NCBI RefSeq assembly: GCF_000247475.1
Contig: NZ_AHZC01000386.1
Span: forward strand, 1 to 64,000
Origin: Rhizobium sp. PDO1-076
Lineage (GTDB): Bacteria; Pseudomonadota; Alphaproteobacteria; Rhizobiales; Rhizobiaceae
Direction: 5' to 3'
DNA: 64,000 bases
The notes under the pieces were generated by a model. It had not been told where the DNA came from. It searched no databases and saw only the letters and a list, made by a program, of their open reading frames with translations. Below, piece after piece: positions 35,303 through 46,091 of the stretch; positions within the stretch are counted from its first letter, which is position 1; every line of letters starts with the position of its first letter. A program made the translations under genes and the position numbers.

Positions 35303-36986
35303 CTATGCGTGATGTGCGAGAAACCAGCGAATTTCCGGGCCGTGAAAGGCAATTTCCAGCTGCTGCGATGGCCGCACGCCGGAGACATCGGCAAAAAAGA
35401 ATATCTTCGGCGATCTCGACCTCGCCGACCGGCAGCGAAAAGACCCAGCTCTCGCCATCCGGCGCGATCAGCCGAACCCTGCGCTCATCCATGCGCTCAA
35501 GCGAGATGGCCGGATGAATGTGGAACCGCGCGATGGCCGGTTCGGATGGAAGCTCTGGGGCGGGTAACCCTTCCGGCAGGAGAAACCTGTCCCGGCCGGC
35601 GATCTTTGTACCGGCCTCGTTGATCCGCACCTCGCGCTCGTGCAGCACGCCGAAACGCGCCAGATAGCCATCGTGGCTCGCCGACAGGCGGTCGCTGCCA
35701 TCAGGGCCGGTCTGTCGGCTGATTTCCACCTTGGCAACGCCGGCAACCAACAGCGGGCCAAGGAAACCGGATGAGGCAATCCGGGCCGAGGACATGTCGC
35801 CGATCGCCACCGTTGAATGGGCAGCCGAAGTGCGCGCCAGTTGGCGGAGCTTTTCTCCCGCAAAGCGGGGAGATCCGCTATTAACGATGAAGCGGTTGCG
35901 ACCCGACGAGAGCTCGAGCGACAGGCAACCTGCATGCGCGGTCCGTGACAGGGATCCCGATGGCGCATGGCCGGTGTCCAGCAGCATCACGGTGTCACCA
36001 CCGGAAAGACGTTGATAGGCGGCATGCGGCAAGGCCTTGAATGGCTGGCCCGCTGTTTCATCATAACGCAGGACCGACATCAGGTCGGTGGCAAGTGTCG
36101 AACTAGCACCATTGAACAGCGCAAGATCGCCACTGCTATGGCGAAAAAATCGCACGGCGGGATACATCCGGTCGATCGCCGGGATCAGGCGTTGCGGCAC
36201 GTCGTGGCCAAGATTGATATATGTCTGGCGAAGCGGCAGCAGGTCGAAGAGCAATTCGACCGCCGCCTGCGGATTGCGCGAGACATGACTGCCGTCCGGC
36301 AGGATCTGGCGTTCCAGTTCACGATTGAGCTGACGGCCCGCGCGGCGAATGGCCGAAGAGCGCGCTTCCGTTGAAATCGACGCCATCGCCAGCGCAATAC
36401 GCGCCCGAAGGCGCGGCAGTCCTTCCGGCAAGAAACCGGCAATTCGATGCAGATAGCCGATCTGATAACTGAGCGACGCCATGAAACGCCGATAGAAGCC
36501 GGCATCGGCATCCTGAAGCACGACCGGTGAATGCGAGAGCCAGGCAACGATACGTTGCGCGACAACATCGGCGTCCCAGGCGATGCCCGTCACACGTCCG
36601 CCATGCAGATGGATCCACTGATCGACGACCCAGCGGGCGTTCTCGCAGGCCGCATGCGATTTGTCGGCCCGGATATGGCGCAACCAGCCGAACCCGTGCA
36701 GGCGCACAGCGAACTGCTGGGACGGCAGCTCAAGATCGAATGGCGATTGCCGGTCGGCATCCAGCACCCGGCCGGCAAGCGGATAACGCCCTTGGAAAAT
36801 CTCTTCCGCCACGAATGGATCGATAGCTCGAAGGTCCGTTGGCGCGACAACCAGACGCATGGCACGAAAACCCGCACGGCCGCTGAACACAGGCAATGCC
36901 AGCGAGATTGCCAGCCCCGTTCTGCGCCAGCTCTCCGCAAGATACAGAGAGATCAGTCTCCGACGATCAGAAATTCGCATTCTCAT
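35303..36986 (-). CDS. Heparinase II/III family protein with a one-base frameshift near its end
   Basis: Polysaccharide-lyase-like protein, about 560 residues after correction. The N-terminal part is helical (IAWLSHSPVVLQDADAGFYR, LDTGHAPSG nearer the middle). The C-terminal beta-rich heparinase II/III region holds HAGCLSLELSSGRNRFIVNS and the GRDRFLLPEGL stretch. The frame is intact to VGEVEIAEDIL at about 35400. There a run of six T on the coding strand (plus strand 35393-35398) shifts it. Removing one T restores FADVSGVRPSQQLEIAFHG and a natural end at RWFLAHHA with the stop at 35303. As written, the frame continues with unlikely sequence to 35028 inside purH. Homologues lie before purH in related rhizobia. 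Two ATGs (36986, 36980) are possible starts. Confidence 0.8.
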
Positions 36987-37119
36987 TCCCGTTGCTGCGG
37001 CCGGTAACTATAGGTTTTTCCAAGGAAAATTCAGATAATCTTTAGGGCGCAAGCCGTCCTTCAAATCGCTTCATGACAAATCAGCCGATCGCAAAGGCAA
37101 AGTTCATAGCGACTAGGCC

Positions 37120-37140
37120 GACGGGCAAGGAACGCCCGTC
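37120..37140 (-). terminator. Hairpin after rsmB
   Basis: Perfect seven-base arms GACGGGC and GCCCGTC with a seven-base loop lie 41 bases beyond the rsmB stop. No T-run follows on the minus strand; the plus side has a distant TTTT. It may be a weak terminator between rsmB and the heparinase gene. Confidence 0.4.
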
Positions 37141-37180
37141 AGCCAGTTTTCAGGTTCCAACAGTTTTATTGAATATTTCG

Positions 37181-38569
37181 CTAAGTTTTAGCAATTACGC
37201 AAGCGTAGAATCCATCGAGACCACCTTCAGCGTGCAACATCGCAGGCGTGGTACGGAATTCTCCGCGATCGCTGATCGCCGCCTCCAAGCCTGGCCAATT
37301 CTCCTTGCGGATCGGAACAAGCTTCAACTCCTGATGGTCGGCCAAAACCCGTTCCACGACCTGCTCTCCCTCGGAGGGATCGACGGAGCAGTTAGAGAAG
37401 ACGATTCGGCCGCCCGGGGCGAGCAAAGTAATGGCATGCCGAAGCAGCTTTTCCTGCAACGCGGCGAGCTTGGCGATGTCTTCGGCATCCTTGCTCCACA
37501 GGACATCGGGATGTCGGCGGGTGGTACCGGTGGAGGAGCAGGGTGCATCGAGCAGAATGGCGTCGTAAACCTTGCCAGTATCGAGTTCCAGCAGATTGCT
37601 TGTGACGAATTCCGCAGAAAGACGAAGCCGCTCCAGGTTGGACTGAAGCCGCTTGAGACGGGACGCGGATTGCTCGACAGCAGTCACTTGCGCGCCAGCG
37701 AGCACAAGTTGGGCTGTTTTGCCGCCCGGTGCAGCACATAGATCGGCGACGCGCTTGCCGGTAAGGTCGCCGAAGAGCTTGGCCGGAATGCCGGCAGCGG
37801 CGTCCTGAACCCACCACTCGCCATCCTCGAAACCTTCGAGCGAGGGAATACTGCCCTTGAACGGCGCCAAGCGCACGGTACCGGTCGGCAGGACCGTGCC
37901 GCCAAGTTTTTCGGCCCAGCCCTGGGCATCGCTCTTGACCGTAAGGTCAATCATCACCGGCTGTAGCTGCGCCTCGGCGATCGCCAGGGCATGATCCAGG
38001 CCATAGACTGCGATCAGGCGTTTCAGGAACCACTCCGGCATGCAGGGTATGTCGTTGACCCATTCGAGCAGCGCTTCCTTTTCACGCCCCACGCGGCGAA
38101 GGATCGCGTTTACCAGCTTGGCGAAGCGGCGGCTGCGCGGGTCGCGATTGGCCTGCTCGACGGCAAGATCGACGGCCGAGTGGTCCGGGACATCAAGATA
38201 GAGCATCTGCGCTGCGGCAACGACCAGCAGGTGATGCAGTGAGCGGGCGCCTTCCGGCAGAGGCGTGTCCAGGAGCTCGTGCAGGATTGCTTCGATGCGC
38301 GGCAGATGGCGAAGCGCGCTGTGCAGGATCGCGCGAACCAGGCCGCGATCGGCTTCGTTCAGCGCCCGGAATGCCGGGTTGCCGTGTTCTGCGTCGAGCA
38401 TGCCGTCCAGCGGCGTCTTGCGTTCGATCACGGCCGCAAGCAGGCGCGATGCAGCGATACGCGCATCCAGACCCGGTTTTGTTTCCGCCTGTTCCGTCGG
38501 ACGGGACCCGCCATTGCCCTTGTGAAAGTGCTTCTGCGGTTTTCCCGGTGCTTTATCGTTCAAGACCAT
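37181..38569 (-). CDS. rsmB: 16S rRNA (cytosine-5) methyltransferase, RsmB/Nop family
   Basis: SAM-dependent RNA methyltransferase of 462 residues. An N-terminal NusB-like helical domain ([20 protein letters not shown] to about residue 150) precedes the catalytic domain. SAM is bound by [13 protein letters not shown]. The two conserved cysteines are in [15 protein letters not shown] and in [12 protein letters not shown], the latter being the usual nucleophile region (SNCS here in place of the common STCS). ATG 38569 overlaps the htpX stop in ATGGTCTTGA, so translation is coupled; an upstream in-frame ATG at 38605 lies inside htpX. The start region is basic and low in complexity. Confidence 0.92.
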   Translation of the reverse strand: MVLNDKAPGKPQKHFHKGNGGSRPTEQAETKPGLDARIAASRLLAAVIERKTPLDGMLDAEHGNPAFRALNEADRGLVRAILHSALRHLPRIEAILHELLDTPLPEGARSLHHLLVVAAAQMLYLDVPDHSAVDLAVEQANRDPRSRRFAKLVNAILRRVGREKEALLEWVNDIPCMPEWFLKRLIAVYGLDHALAIAEAQLQPVMIDLTVKSDAQGWAEKLGGTVLPTGTVRLAPFKGSIPSLEGFEDGEWWVQDAAAGIPAKLFGDLTGKRVADLCAAPGGKTAQLVLAGAQVTAVEQSASRLKRLQSNLERLRLSAEFVTSNLLELDTGKVYDAILLDAPCSSTGTTRRHPDVLWSKDAEDIAKLAALQEKLLRHAITLLAPGGRIVFSNCSVDPSEGEQVVERVLADHQELKLVPIRKENWPGLEAAISDRGEFRTTPAMLHAEGGLDGFYACVIAKT

Positions 38570-39522
38570 GGTCCTTTGGGCGGTTCGGAGTTGCCACGTC
38601 CCCATCCGGTATTCGGAACGGAACGCGCTTTGGGCCTTGCATTAGCAGCGGGACCGGTTGGCGTCGATACCCCCGGCCCAATGTCGGTCATCGCCATCAG
38701 CGCTTCGATACGGTTGCGCGTGTCTGGGTGGGTCGAAAACAGATTGTCCATGCGCCGTCCGCTGAGCGGATTGATGATGAACATATGTGCGGTCGCTGGA
38801 TTGCGCTCGGCATCCATGTTTTCGATATGCGATGCATCGCCGGCAATTTTCTGCAATGCGGACGCAAGGCCCCGGGGATTGCCACAAATCTCGGCGCCAC
38901 GCCGGTCGGCGGCATATTCCCGTGTTCGGCTGATCGCCATCTGAACCACCATCGCCGCCAGCGGCGCAACAATCATGGCCACAATAACCCCGATGAAACC
39001 GAACGGATTGCTGCGCTCGTCGCGATTTCCGGAAAACAGGAAGGCGAAGTTCGACAGCATCGAGATCGCACCGGCGAGCGTCGCGGTAATCGTCATCGTC
39101 AGCGTATCGCGGTTTTCGATATGCGCCAGCTCATGGGCCATCACGCCTGCGACTTCCTGAGGATTGAGGCGCTGCAGCAGGCCGGTCGAGGCGGCAACAG
39201 CCGCGTTCTGCGGATTGCGGCCAGTTGCAAACGCATTCGGTTGCGGACTGTCGAAAACGTAGACGCGCGGCATCGGCAGATTGGCATTGCGCGCCAGATC
39301 CTTGACCATCAGGTAGAATTCCGGCGCAGTCCGCTCATCGACCTCCTGCGCCCGGTAGGAGGAGAGAACCATTCGGTCCGAGTTCCAGTAGGAAAAGAAG
39401 TTCATGCCCGCGGCAACGACGAATGCGATGATCATCCCGCCGCGGCCGCCGATCAGAAAGCCGACGCCCATGAAGAGCGCCGTCATGAAGGCAAGCAGCA
39501 TTGCCGTGCGCATGAAGTTCAT
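38560..39522 (-). CDS. htpX: Membrane zinc protease HtpX
   Basis: Inner-membrane M48 metalloprotease of 320 residues that degrades damaged membrane proteins. Two membrane segments lie in the first 45 residues. The zinc site HELAH is at 130-134, with the third ligand expected in [10 protein letters not shown]. Another hydrophobic pair follows the active site. [17 protein letters not shown] is a family landmark. The C-terminal tail is proline- and glycine-rich and may be disordered. It overlaps rsmB by ten bases and heads that operon. Confidence 0.95.
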   Translation of the reverse strand: MNFMRTAMLLAFMTALFMGVGFLIGGRGGMIIAFVVAAGMNFFSYWNSDRMVLSSYRAQEVDERTAPEFYLMVKDLARNANLPMPRVYVFDSPQPNAFATGRNPQNAAVAASTGLLQRLNPQEVAGVMAHELAHIENRDTLTMTITATLAGAISMLSNFAFLFSGNRDERSNPFGFIGVIVAMIVAPLAAMVVQMAISRTREYAADRRGAEICGNPRGLASALQKIAGDASHIENMDAERNPATAHMFIINPLSGRRMDNLFSTHPDTRNRIEALMAMTDIGPGVSTPTGPAANARPKARSVPNTGWGRGNSEPPKGPWS

Positions 39523-39645
39523 GTCCTGCTCCTCTGAGATTCATGATCGGCAACAGACCTGTTGCCGATTTCACCTGTTGATTTAAAAAGCGGCAATGCC
39601 AATTTCAATGTTTGCGCATAAAAACCGCGAAATAGAGGTCTCATC

Positions 39646-39852
39646 ATGTCAGACGATCAGGAACAGGAAGTCGCGGTCCGGGAACCACCCCGCGAACTGA
39701 GCCCTGCAGCCCAGCGCGCGCTTGCGGAAGCCGAGGAACGGCGCAAGCGGCAAACGCCAGCAGAGCCCGTGCCGGAAATCGGCGGTCGCGGCGGCGCGGA
39801 TCCAGCGCGTTTCGGTGACTGGGAGATCAAGGGCCGCGCGATCGACTTCTAG
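39646..39852 (+). CDS. DUF1674 protein, SDHAF4-like succinate dehydrogenase assembly factor
   Basis: Small protein of 68 residues. The C-terminal end GGADPARFGDWEIKGRAIDF is the DUF1674 hallmark shared with mitochondrial SDHAF4, which protects the flavinated subunit of succinate dehydrogenase during assembly. The first 45 residues are charged and probably disordered. It stands alone, divergent from htpX. The family match is clear; the assembly role is inferred from the mitochondrial relative. Confidence 0.85.
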   Translation: MSDDQEQEVAVREPPRELSPAAQRALAEAEERRKRQTPAEPVPEIGGRGGADPARFGDWEIKGRAIDF

Positions 39853-39903
39853 CCTGAAAATATACCTATTGATGGCGCGGCAATATCGGAATATATTCCT
39901 GTC

Positions 39904-40356
39904 ATGTTCAGATATCGCTTCTCATGGTTGCTCTTGACAATGATCGCGCTTGCGACAGGCCCTTGCCATGCGGGTCAGACGCTTGATGGTCCGGTGCTGG
40001 CCGAGGTGGTGCGGGTTATCGATGGCGACACCGTTCTGGTCGAAGCAATGCCGTGGCCTGACCATCGTATCAGCACCTATGTGCGCTTGCGCGGCATCGA
40101 TGCGCCGGAGCTTAAGTCGCGTTGCCCGGCTTTCCGAGCAGCAGCACGCGAGGCGCAGGATCAATTGACCGCACTCATATCGGACCAGCAGCGCGTGTCC
40201 CTGGTCGATATATCCGGCGACAAGTATTTCGGGCGCGTGGTCGCCACTCTGGTGCTCTCAGATGGCCGGAGTCCTGCAGATCTTCTGCTTGAGGCCGGTC
40301 TTGTCGAACCTTATGCCGGCAAGGCCAAGCCACGGCATTCGTGCCCTGTCACATAA
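39904..40356 (+). CDS. Secreted thermonuclease-family protein
   Basis: Staphylococcal-nuclease-like protein of 150 residues. A signal peptide (RYRFSWLLLTMIALATG) ends near PCHAG. The nuclease fold follows with VVRVIDGDTVLVEA, VRLRGIDAPEL (active-site arginine and aspartate region) and GDKYFGRVVATLVL (second catalytic arginine). The expected acid between these is in the APEL segment. It is short for the family and may lack the last helix. Rhizobial genomes commonly carry such proteins, whose function is unclear. It begins 51 bases after the SDHAF4-like gene and ends in a clear terminator. Confidence 0.85.
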   Translation: MFRYRFSWLLLTMIALATGPCHAGQTLDGPVLAEVVRVIDGDTVLVEAMPWPDHRISTYVRLRGIDAPELKSRCPAFRAAAREAQDQLTALISDQQRVSLVDISGDKYFGRVVATLVLSDGRSPADLLLEAGLVEPYAGKAKPRHSCPVT

Positions 40357-40361
40357 ATACG

Positions 40362-40389
40362 AAGGGCTCCTCCTGGCGGGGGAGCCCTT
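40362..40389 (+). terminator. Intrinsic terminator after the thermonuclease gene
   Basis: The nine-base arms AAGGGCTCC and GGAGCCCTT pair perfectly around a ten-base loop, with CTGTTTTC following on the plus strand. It lies between convergent genes and may also serve acs from the other side, although that side has fewer T residues. Confidence 0.75.
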
Positions 40390-40409
40390 CTGTTTTCACT
40401 GCAGGCTGA

Positions 40410-42365
40410 TCAAGAAGCGCTGCGGTTTTGCCGGTTGTCGATCAGATCATCGACGACGGCCGGATCAGCCAGCGTCGATGTATCGCCGAGCGCGCCAAAA
40501 TCGTCCTCCGCGATCTTGCGCAGGATACGCCGCATGATCTTGCCGGAACGGGTCTTCGGCAGGCCCGGGGCAAACTGGATCTTGTCAGGCGTTGCGATCG
40601 GGCCGATCTCGGTGCGCACATGCTTGACGAGATCCTGGCGCAGCGCATCCGTTCCGTCATGTCCTGCCATCAGGGTCACATAGCAATAGATGCCCTGGCC
40701 CTTGATGCCGTGCGGATAGCCGACGACGGCGGCCTCAGAGACAAGATGATGGGAAACCAGCGCCGATTCCACCTCAGCCGTCCCCAGCCTGTGGCCGGAG
40801 ACGTTGAGGACGTCATCGACGCGACCCGTGATCCAATAATAACCGTCCTCATCGCGCCGGCAGCCGTCACCGGTGAAATATTTCCCCTTGTAGGTCGAGA
40901 AATAGGTCTGCACATAGCGCTCGTGATCGCCATAAACGGAACGGGCCTGGCCCGGCCAACTGTCGATGATGCACAGATTGCCGTCTGCGGCTCCCTCCAG
41001 CACCTTGCCTTCATTGTCGACGAGTTCCGGCTTGATACCGAAGAAGGGAAGGGTGGCCGAACCGGGTTTCAGTGCGGTCGCGCCCGGCAGAGGCGTGATC
41101 ATGATACCTCCCGTCTCGGTCTGCCACCAGGTATCGACAACCGGGCAGCGCTGGTCGCCGACCACGTTGTAATACCATTCCCAGGCTTCCGGATTGATCG
41201 GCTCGCCGACAGAACCGAGCAGCCGGAGGCTGGAGCGCGAAGAGCGTTTCACAAACTCGTCGCCGACGCCCATGAGCGAGCGGATCGCCGTTGGTGCCGT
41301 ATAGAAGATGTTGACCTTGTGCTTGTCGATCACTTCCCAGAAGCGGCCCTGATCGGGAAAATTCGGCACGCCTTCGAACATCAGCGTCGTCGCGCAATTG
41401 GCCAGCGGTCCATAGACGATATAGGAATGGCCGGTCACCCAGCCGACATCGGCCGTGCACCAGTAGACATCGCCATCGTGATAATCGAAGACATATTCAT
41501 GCGTCATCGAGGCATAGACCAGATAACCGCCGGTCGTGTGCATCACGCCCTTCGGTTTGCCTGTCGAGCCTGACGTGTAGAGGATGAACAGCGGATCTTC
41601 AGCCTTCATCTTTGCCGGTGGGCAATCGCCCTTCACCGTCACGATTTCCTGGTGATACCAGACATCCCGGCCGGGAGCCCAGCCGATCTTGCCGCCGGTT
41701 CGGCGCACGACCAGGACCTTGTTGACGATCACATACTGCTTGGCAGCAATATCGATGGCGATATCGGTGTTTTCCTTGAGCGCCACCGGCTTTCCACCGC
41801 GCACGCCTTCATCACAGGTGATGACGAAGGTCGATTCGCAGTCGACGATACGCCCGGCCAGCGCTTCCGGCGAAAAGCCGCCAAAGACCACCGAATGGAT
41901 AGCGCCGATGCGGGCACAGGCGAGCATTGCATACGCCGCCTCCGGGATCATCGGCATATAGATGGTGACGCGATCACCCTTCTTCACGCCGTGCTTCTTC
42001 AGCACGTTCGCCATGCGGCAGACGTGATCATAGAGCTCATTATAGGTGATTTTCTTGTCGATATACGGATTGTCACCTTCCCAGATGATCGCCACCCGTT
42101 CGCCATTGGTCTTCAGATGGCGATCGATACAGTTGTAGGAGACGTTCGTCAGGCCGTCTTCGAACCACTTGACCGGGACCTTGCCCTTGAAAGACGTGTT
42201 CTTGACCTTGGTATAAGGCTTGAACCAGTCGATACGCTTGCCGTGCTTGCCCCAGAATTTTTCGGGATCCTCGATGCTTTCCTCATACCACTTGCGATAC
42301 TTGTCTTCATCGATCAGGGCCTGGGCTTTCGCCGACTTGAGCACCGGATAGGTCTTGGCTGACAT
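40410..42365 (-). CDS. acs: Acetyl-CoA synthetase
   Basis: AMP-forming acetyl-CoA synthetase of 651 residues that makes acetyl-CoA from acetate. [16 protein letters not shown] is the ATP/AMP-binding motif, [17 protein letters not shown] the acetate pocket with the expected tryptophan, and [15 protein letters not shown] holds the lysine that can be acetylated to shut the enzyme down. [19 protein letters not shown] is the hinge region. ATG 42365 follows GAGGAGGAGTTA; the longer frame to 42431 lacks a ribosome-binding site. A related synthetase gene (prpE) lies 3 kb away in the same orientation. Confidence 0.95.
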   Translation of the reverse strand: MSAKTYPVLKSAKAQALIDEDKYRKWYEESIEDPEKFWGKHGKRIDWFKPYTKVKNTSFKGKVPVKWFEDGLTNVSYNCIDRHLKTNGERVAIIWEGDNPYIDKKITYNELYDHVCRMANVLKKHGVKKGDRVTIYMPMIPEAAYAMLACARIGAIHSVVFGGFSPEALAGRIVDCESTFVITCDEGVRGGKPVALKENTDIAIDIAAKQYVIVNKVLVVRRTGGKIGWAPGRDVWYHQEIVTVKGDCPPAKMKAEDPLFILYTSGSTGKPKGVMHTTGGYLVYASMTHEYVFDYHDGDVYWCTADVGWVTGHSYIVYGPLANCATTLMFEGVPNFPDQGRFWEVIDKHKVNIFYTAPTAIRSLMGVGDEFVKRSSRSSLRLLGSVGEPINPEAWEWYYNVVGDQRCPVVDTWWQTETGGIMITPLPGATALKPGSATLPFFGIKPELVDNEGKVLEGAADGNLCIIDSWPGQARSVYGDHERYVQTYFSTYKGKYFTGDGCRRDEDGYYWITGRVDDVLNVSGHRLGTAEVESALVSHHLVSEAAVVGYPHGIKGQGIYCYVTLMAGHDGTDALRQDLVKHVRTEIGPIATPDKIQFAPGLPKTRSGKIMRRILRKIAEDDFGALGDTSTLADPAVVDDLIDNRQNRSAS

Positions 42366-42492
42366 TAACTCCTCCTCATTGAACGGCCAGGACTGTCGGA
42401 CTGCGGACCGTCCTCCTCGGGCCTCTTGCACCCATTCTTATCAACTAAGATGCGTCCAGCAATTAGACAAAGGTCATTCGTTACTTCGCGAA

Positions 42493-42521
42493 TTGCAATT
42501 TCGTTACATAATCGGTATAAG
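42493..42521 (+). promoter_or_regulatory. Putative promoter of the DUF1013 gene
   Basis: TTGCAA at 42493-42498 and TATAAG at 42516-42521 are 17 bases apart, a good sigma-70-like arrangement, about 78 bases before the start codon. A ten-base palindrome GGTTTAAACC (42545-42554) lies just downstream and could be an operator. Both calls rest on pattern only. Confidence 0.45.
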
Positions 42522-42598
42522 GACGCCGAATTCCCGGAAATAGTGGTTTAAACCCACGGCTCGCGACAACCGGCGCGGACCTTAGAAGGATTGTATCC

Positions 42599-43306
42599 AT
42601 GGCACAGACATTGCTTATGCCGAAGGCAACGGCCGTATGGCTCGTCGACAATACCGCGCTGTCATTCGACCAGATCGCCCAGTTCTGCAAACTGCACCCG
42701 CTCGAAGTCAAGGCGATTGCCGATGGCGAAGCGGCGCAGGGCATCAAGGGCCTGGACCCGATCGCGACTGGCCAGCTGTCTCGCGACGAGATCGCCCGGG
42801 CTGAAAAAGACGTGAACCACAAGCTGAAGATTTCAGAACCGAAGGTTCGGGTTCCCGAATCCAAGCGCCGTGGTCCGCGTTACACCCCGGTCTCCAAGCG
42901 TCAGGATCGTCCGAACGCGATCCTCTGGCTGGTTCGCAACCACGCGGAGCTGAAGGACGCACAGATCTCCCGTCTGGTTGGCACGACAAAATCGACCATC
43001 GAGCAGATCCGCGAGCGCACCCACTGGAACTCGACCAACCTGACGCCGATGGATCCTGTCACGCTGGGGCTCTGCAGCCAGATCGATCTCGACCTGGAAG
43101 TCGAGAAGGCCTCCAAGGGCCGTCCGCTGCCGACCGCTGCCGAACTCGGCGCCACGCTGCAGGCCGCCACCGAGACCGAAAACCTCGACTTCGGCTATGG
43201 CCGCGACCGCGACGAAGAAAAGACGATCGACGCCAACGCCGTATTCGCCAAGCTGCAGTCGCTCAAGTCCGACCGCAACAAGGACGAGGATGACGATCAG
43301 TACTGA
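42599..43306 (+). CDS. trcR: DUF1013 family regulator (TrcR)
   Basis: Protein of 235 residues found almost only in alphaproteobacteria, annotated in family databases as a cell-cycle transcriptional regulator. The first part TAVWLVDNTALSFDQIAQFC resembles a helix-turn-helix, and LKDAQISRLVGTTKSTIEQI looks like a second one. RTHWNSTNLTPMDPVTLGLC is strongly conserved. The C-terminus ends with a lysine- and acid-rich tail. It stands alone between acs and prpE with its own terminator. I recognise the family but have no direct evidence of its targets. Confidence 0.85.
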   Translation: MAQTLLMPKATAVWLVDNTALSFDQIAQFCKLHPLEVKAIADGEAAQGIKGLDPIATGQLSRDEIARAEKDVNHKLKISEPKVRVPESKRRGPRYTPVSKRQDRPNAILWLVRNHAELKDAQISRLVGTTKSTIEQIRERTHWNSTNLTPMDPVTLGLCSQIDLDLEVEKASKGRPLPTAAELGATLQAATETENLDFGYGRDRDEEKTIDANAVFAKLQSLKSDRNKDEDDDQY

Positions 43307-43333
43307 TCGTCTTCCGGTTTCAACAGACATCGA

Positions 43334-43359
43334 GCCCCGGTCGCAGCAGTGCCCGGGGC
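43334..43359 (+). terminator. Intrinsic terminator after the DUF1013 gene
   Basis: The seven-base arms GCCCCGG and CCGGGGC enclose a 12-base loop and are followed by TTTTCTTTG. It lies 28 bases beyond the stop and ends the plus-strand transcript before the convergent prpE gene. Confidence 0.78.
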
Positions 43360-43408
43360 TTTTCTTTGTCCAGGCAGGCGGCCGCCATCCGACGCAGCTT
43401 CGGCCAGA

Positions 43409-45322
43409 TCAGGCAGCCACCTGGCCACAGGCTTTGAGCACGGCGGAAATCTCGTCCAAGACAATCGAATCATCGATCGTCGCCGGCATTTTCCACGGAA
43501 GGCCATCTGCGATTTTCTGCATCGTCCCGCGCAGGATCTTGCCTGAGCGTGTCTTGGGCAGGCGATCGACCATCAGCACCATTTTGAAGGCGGCAACAGG
43601 ACCGATCTCATCACGCACCAGCTGCACCACCTCTTTCGAGATCGCCGCATGGTCTCGATGGACATTCTTCTTCAAGACCAGGAAGCCGCAGGGAATCTGC
43701 CCTTTGAGCTCGTCCGCAATGCCGATCACGGCACATTCTGCCACATCCGGATGCATCGCGCAGACCTCTTCCATTGCGCCTGTCGACAACCGGTGTCCCG
43801 CACAGTTGATGATGTCATCCGTGCGCGCCATGACAAAAACATAGCCGTCGTTGTCGATTACGCCAGCATCGGCGGTCTTGTAGTAGCCGGGGAATTCTTC
43901 GAGGCAGGATGTCCTGAACCGCTCGTCGGCCTCCCAGAATGTCACGAGGCAGCCGGGAGGAAGGGGCAATTTCACGACGATATTGCCCAACGTTCCCGGT
44001 ACCACGGCATGACCGGCATCATCCAGCACCTCCAGGCCATAACCCGGCATCGGTTTTGCCGGCGAACCGTGCTTCACCGGCAGGAGCCCGAGGCCAGCTG
44101 GATTGGCGGCAATCGCCCAGCCCGTCTCGGTCTGCCACCAGTGATCGATGATCGGGATTTTCAGAATGCGCTCGGCCCATTTCAGGGTTTCAGGATCGGC
44201 GCGTTCGCCGGCCAGGAAAAGCGCGCGCAAGCCCGACACGTCGTAGCGCCCGACATGCTCTCCCTCCGGATCGTCGCGCCGGATCGCCCGAAAAGCCGTC
44301 GGCGCAGTAAAAAGCGCCTTCACATCATGATCGGCGACTACGCGCCAGAAAGTACCTGCATCCGGCGTCCCGACCGGTTTTCCCTCGAAGATTACCGTCG
44401 CATTGCCGGCCAGCAAAGGGCCGTAGACGATGTAGGAATGGCCAACGACCCAACCAATATCGGAGGCAGCCCAGAAGACTTCACCCGGCTTCACCCCGTA
44501 GATATTGGCCATGGTCCAGTTGAGTGCCACCATATGCCCGCCATTGTCGCGAACCACGCCCTTCGGCTGGCCGGTGGTTCCGGATGTGTAGAGAATGTAG
44601 AGCGGATCGGTCGCCAGAACCGGGGTGCAATCAACCGTCGTGCCACTGACCTTCTCCACCTCGATCGCCTGGGCAAGGTCGACATCGCCATGCTCGTAGC
44701 GCAAGGGCGCGTGATACTGGTCACGCTGCAGGATGAGGCAGCAATTGGGCTTCACCCTGGCCATGTCGATCGCATGGTCGAGCAGCGGCTTGTATGGAAC
44801 GATGCGTCCCGGTTCCAGGCCGCAGCTCGCGCCGATGATGACCTTTGCACCGCAATCGTCAATGCGCGTCGCCAATTCATGCGCGGCAAAACCGCCGAAG
44901 ACGACGGAATGCACGGCACCCAGGCGTGCGCAGGCCAGCATGGAGAAGACAGCCTCCGGGATCATCGGCATGTAGATGATGACCCGGTCGCCTTTGCCGA
45001 CACCATGATTGCGAAGAACGGCGGCAATGGCGCTCACCTCGACCAGCATCTGATCATAGGAATAGCGGGCCGTCTGTCCGGTCATCGGACTATCGTAAAT
45101 CAGGGCGGTCTGCGCGCCGCGGCCGTCCGCTATATGCCTGTCTATGCAATTGTAGCAGGTATTGGTTTCGCCGCCGATAAACCATCGACCATAAGGCCCC
45201 TGATCCGGATCAAAGGTTTTTTCCGGTGGCTTGAACCAATGTATCTGCTCGGCCGCGCGACGCCAGAACCCTTCCGGGTCCGCCTGCCACAGGGCATAGG
45301 TCTCCTGATAGCTCCCACGCAT
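43409..45322 (-). CDS. prpE: Propionyl-CoA synthetase
   Basis: AMP-forming acyl-CoA synthetase of 637 residues, homologous to acs but of the PrpE branch. Landmarks are LYILYTSGTTGQPKGVVRDNGGH (nucleotide binding), PIIDHWWQTETGWAIAANP in the acyl pocket and [14 protein letters not shown] with the regulatory lysine. The pocket reads ETGWA where acs has ETGGI, and YGRWFIGGETNTCYNCIDRH near the start is typical of propionate enzymes. It activates propionate for assimilation. I chose MRGSYQ at 45322; two upstream starts at 45346 and after are possible. Confidence 0.88.
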   Translation of the reverse strand: MRGSYQETYALWQADPEGFWRRAAEQIHWFKPPEKTFDPDQGPYGRWFIGGETNTCYNCIDRHIADGRGAQTALIYDSPMTGQTARYSYDQMLVEVSAIAAVLRNHGVGKGDRVIIYMPMIPEAVFSMLACARLGAVHSVVFGGFAAHELATRIDDCGAKVIIGASCGLEPGRIVPYKPLLDHAIDMARVKPNCCLILQRDQYHAPLRYEHGDVDLAQAIEVEKVSGTTVDCTPVLATDPLYILYTSGTTGQPKGVVRDNGGHMVALNWTMANIYGVKPGEVFWAASDIGWVVGHSYIVYGPLLAGNATVIFEGKPVGTPDAGTFWRVVADHDVKALFTAPTAFRAIRRDDPEGEHVGRYDVSGLRALFLAGERADPETLKWAERILKIPIIDHWWQTETGWAIAANPAGLGLLPVKHGSPAKPMPGYGLEVLDDAGHAVVPGTLGNIVVKLPLPPGCLVTFWEADERFRTSCLEEFPGYYKTADAGVIDNDGYVFVMARTDDIINCAGHRLSTGAMEEVCAMHPDVAECAVIGIADELKGQIPCGFLVLKKNVHRDHAAISKEVVQLVRDEIGPVAAFKMVLMVDRLPKTRSGKILRGTMQKIADGLPWKMPATIDDSIVLDEISAVLKACGQVAA

Positions 45323-45431
45323 GCCGATCCTCCCGATGCCACGCAAGCCACTTGTTCTGGCGGCAAGTGTAGGAAGCCGTCAGCCCGGTGGAAACCCAGA
45401 CGAAAGCGCTATGCCAAAGGTCGTAGAAAAC

Positions 45432-46091
45432 TTAGCGACGACCAAAAATAGCGGATCCGACGCGAACGGTTGTCGCGCCAAAGCCAATCGCCGTCTCGAA
45501 ATCGCCAGACATGCCCATGGACAAGCGTGCGACATCGTTTTCACCAGCGAGCTTGGCCAAGAGGGCGAAATGCGGGCCTGGGTTTTCATCAACGGGCGGA
45601 ATGCACATCAGCCCTTCGACATTCAACCCCAACTCGTCGCGGCATAGCCGCACGAATGCCGCAACATCGTCGGGGGCGATCCCGGCCTTCTGTGGCTCAA
45701 GCCCGGTATTGACCTGGATATAGAAACGCAGGGTGCGATTTTGCCGCTTGCATTCTTGGGCCAGGGTACGGGCGATCTTTTCCCGGTCAACCGTTTCGAT
45801 GACATCAAAAAGCGCCACCGCTTCAGCCGCCTTGTTCGACTGCAGGGGACCGATCAGATGGAGCTCGATCCCCGTTGTTTCCGCTTGAAGCGCCGGCCAT
45901 TTGCCTTGTGCCTCCTGCACCCGGTTTTCACCAAATATACGCTGGCCGGTTGCGATCACCGGTCGGATGTCATCCGCTTCAAAGGTTTTCGACACGGCGA
46001 CAAGCGACACGGACTCCGGCTCACGATTGGCTTCCGTTGCGGCTTTTGCCATCCGGCCCTGAATTTCGCGCAATCTCTCTTCGACCGACAT
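45432..46091 (-). CDS. YggS-family PLP homeostasis protein
   Basis: Protein of 219 residues with an alanine-racemase-like barrel but no second domain. The pyridoxal phosphate lysine is in SLVAVSKTFEADDI. IHLIGPLQSNKA-type sequence (LHLIGPLQSNKAAEAV) and MGMSGDFETAI are family landmarks. Members bind pyridoxal phosphate and keep its level balanced, without catalysis. An adjacent ATG one codon upstream (46094) is equally possible. The gene is divergent from leuS with about 190 bases between them. Confidence 0.92.
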   Translation of the reverse strand: MSVEERLREIQGRMAKAATEANREPESVSLVAVSKTFEADDIRPVIATGQRIFGENRVQEAQGKWPALQAETTGIELHLIGPLQSNKAAEAVALFDVIETVDREKIARTLAQECKRQNRTLRFYIQVNTGLEPQKAGIAPDDVAAFVRLCRDELGLNVEGLMCIPPVDENPGPHFALLAKLAGENDVARLSMGMSGDFETAIGFGATTVRVGSAIFGRR

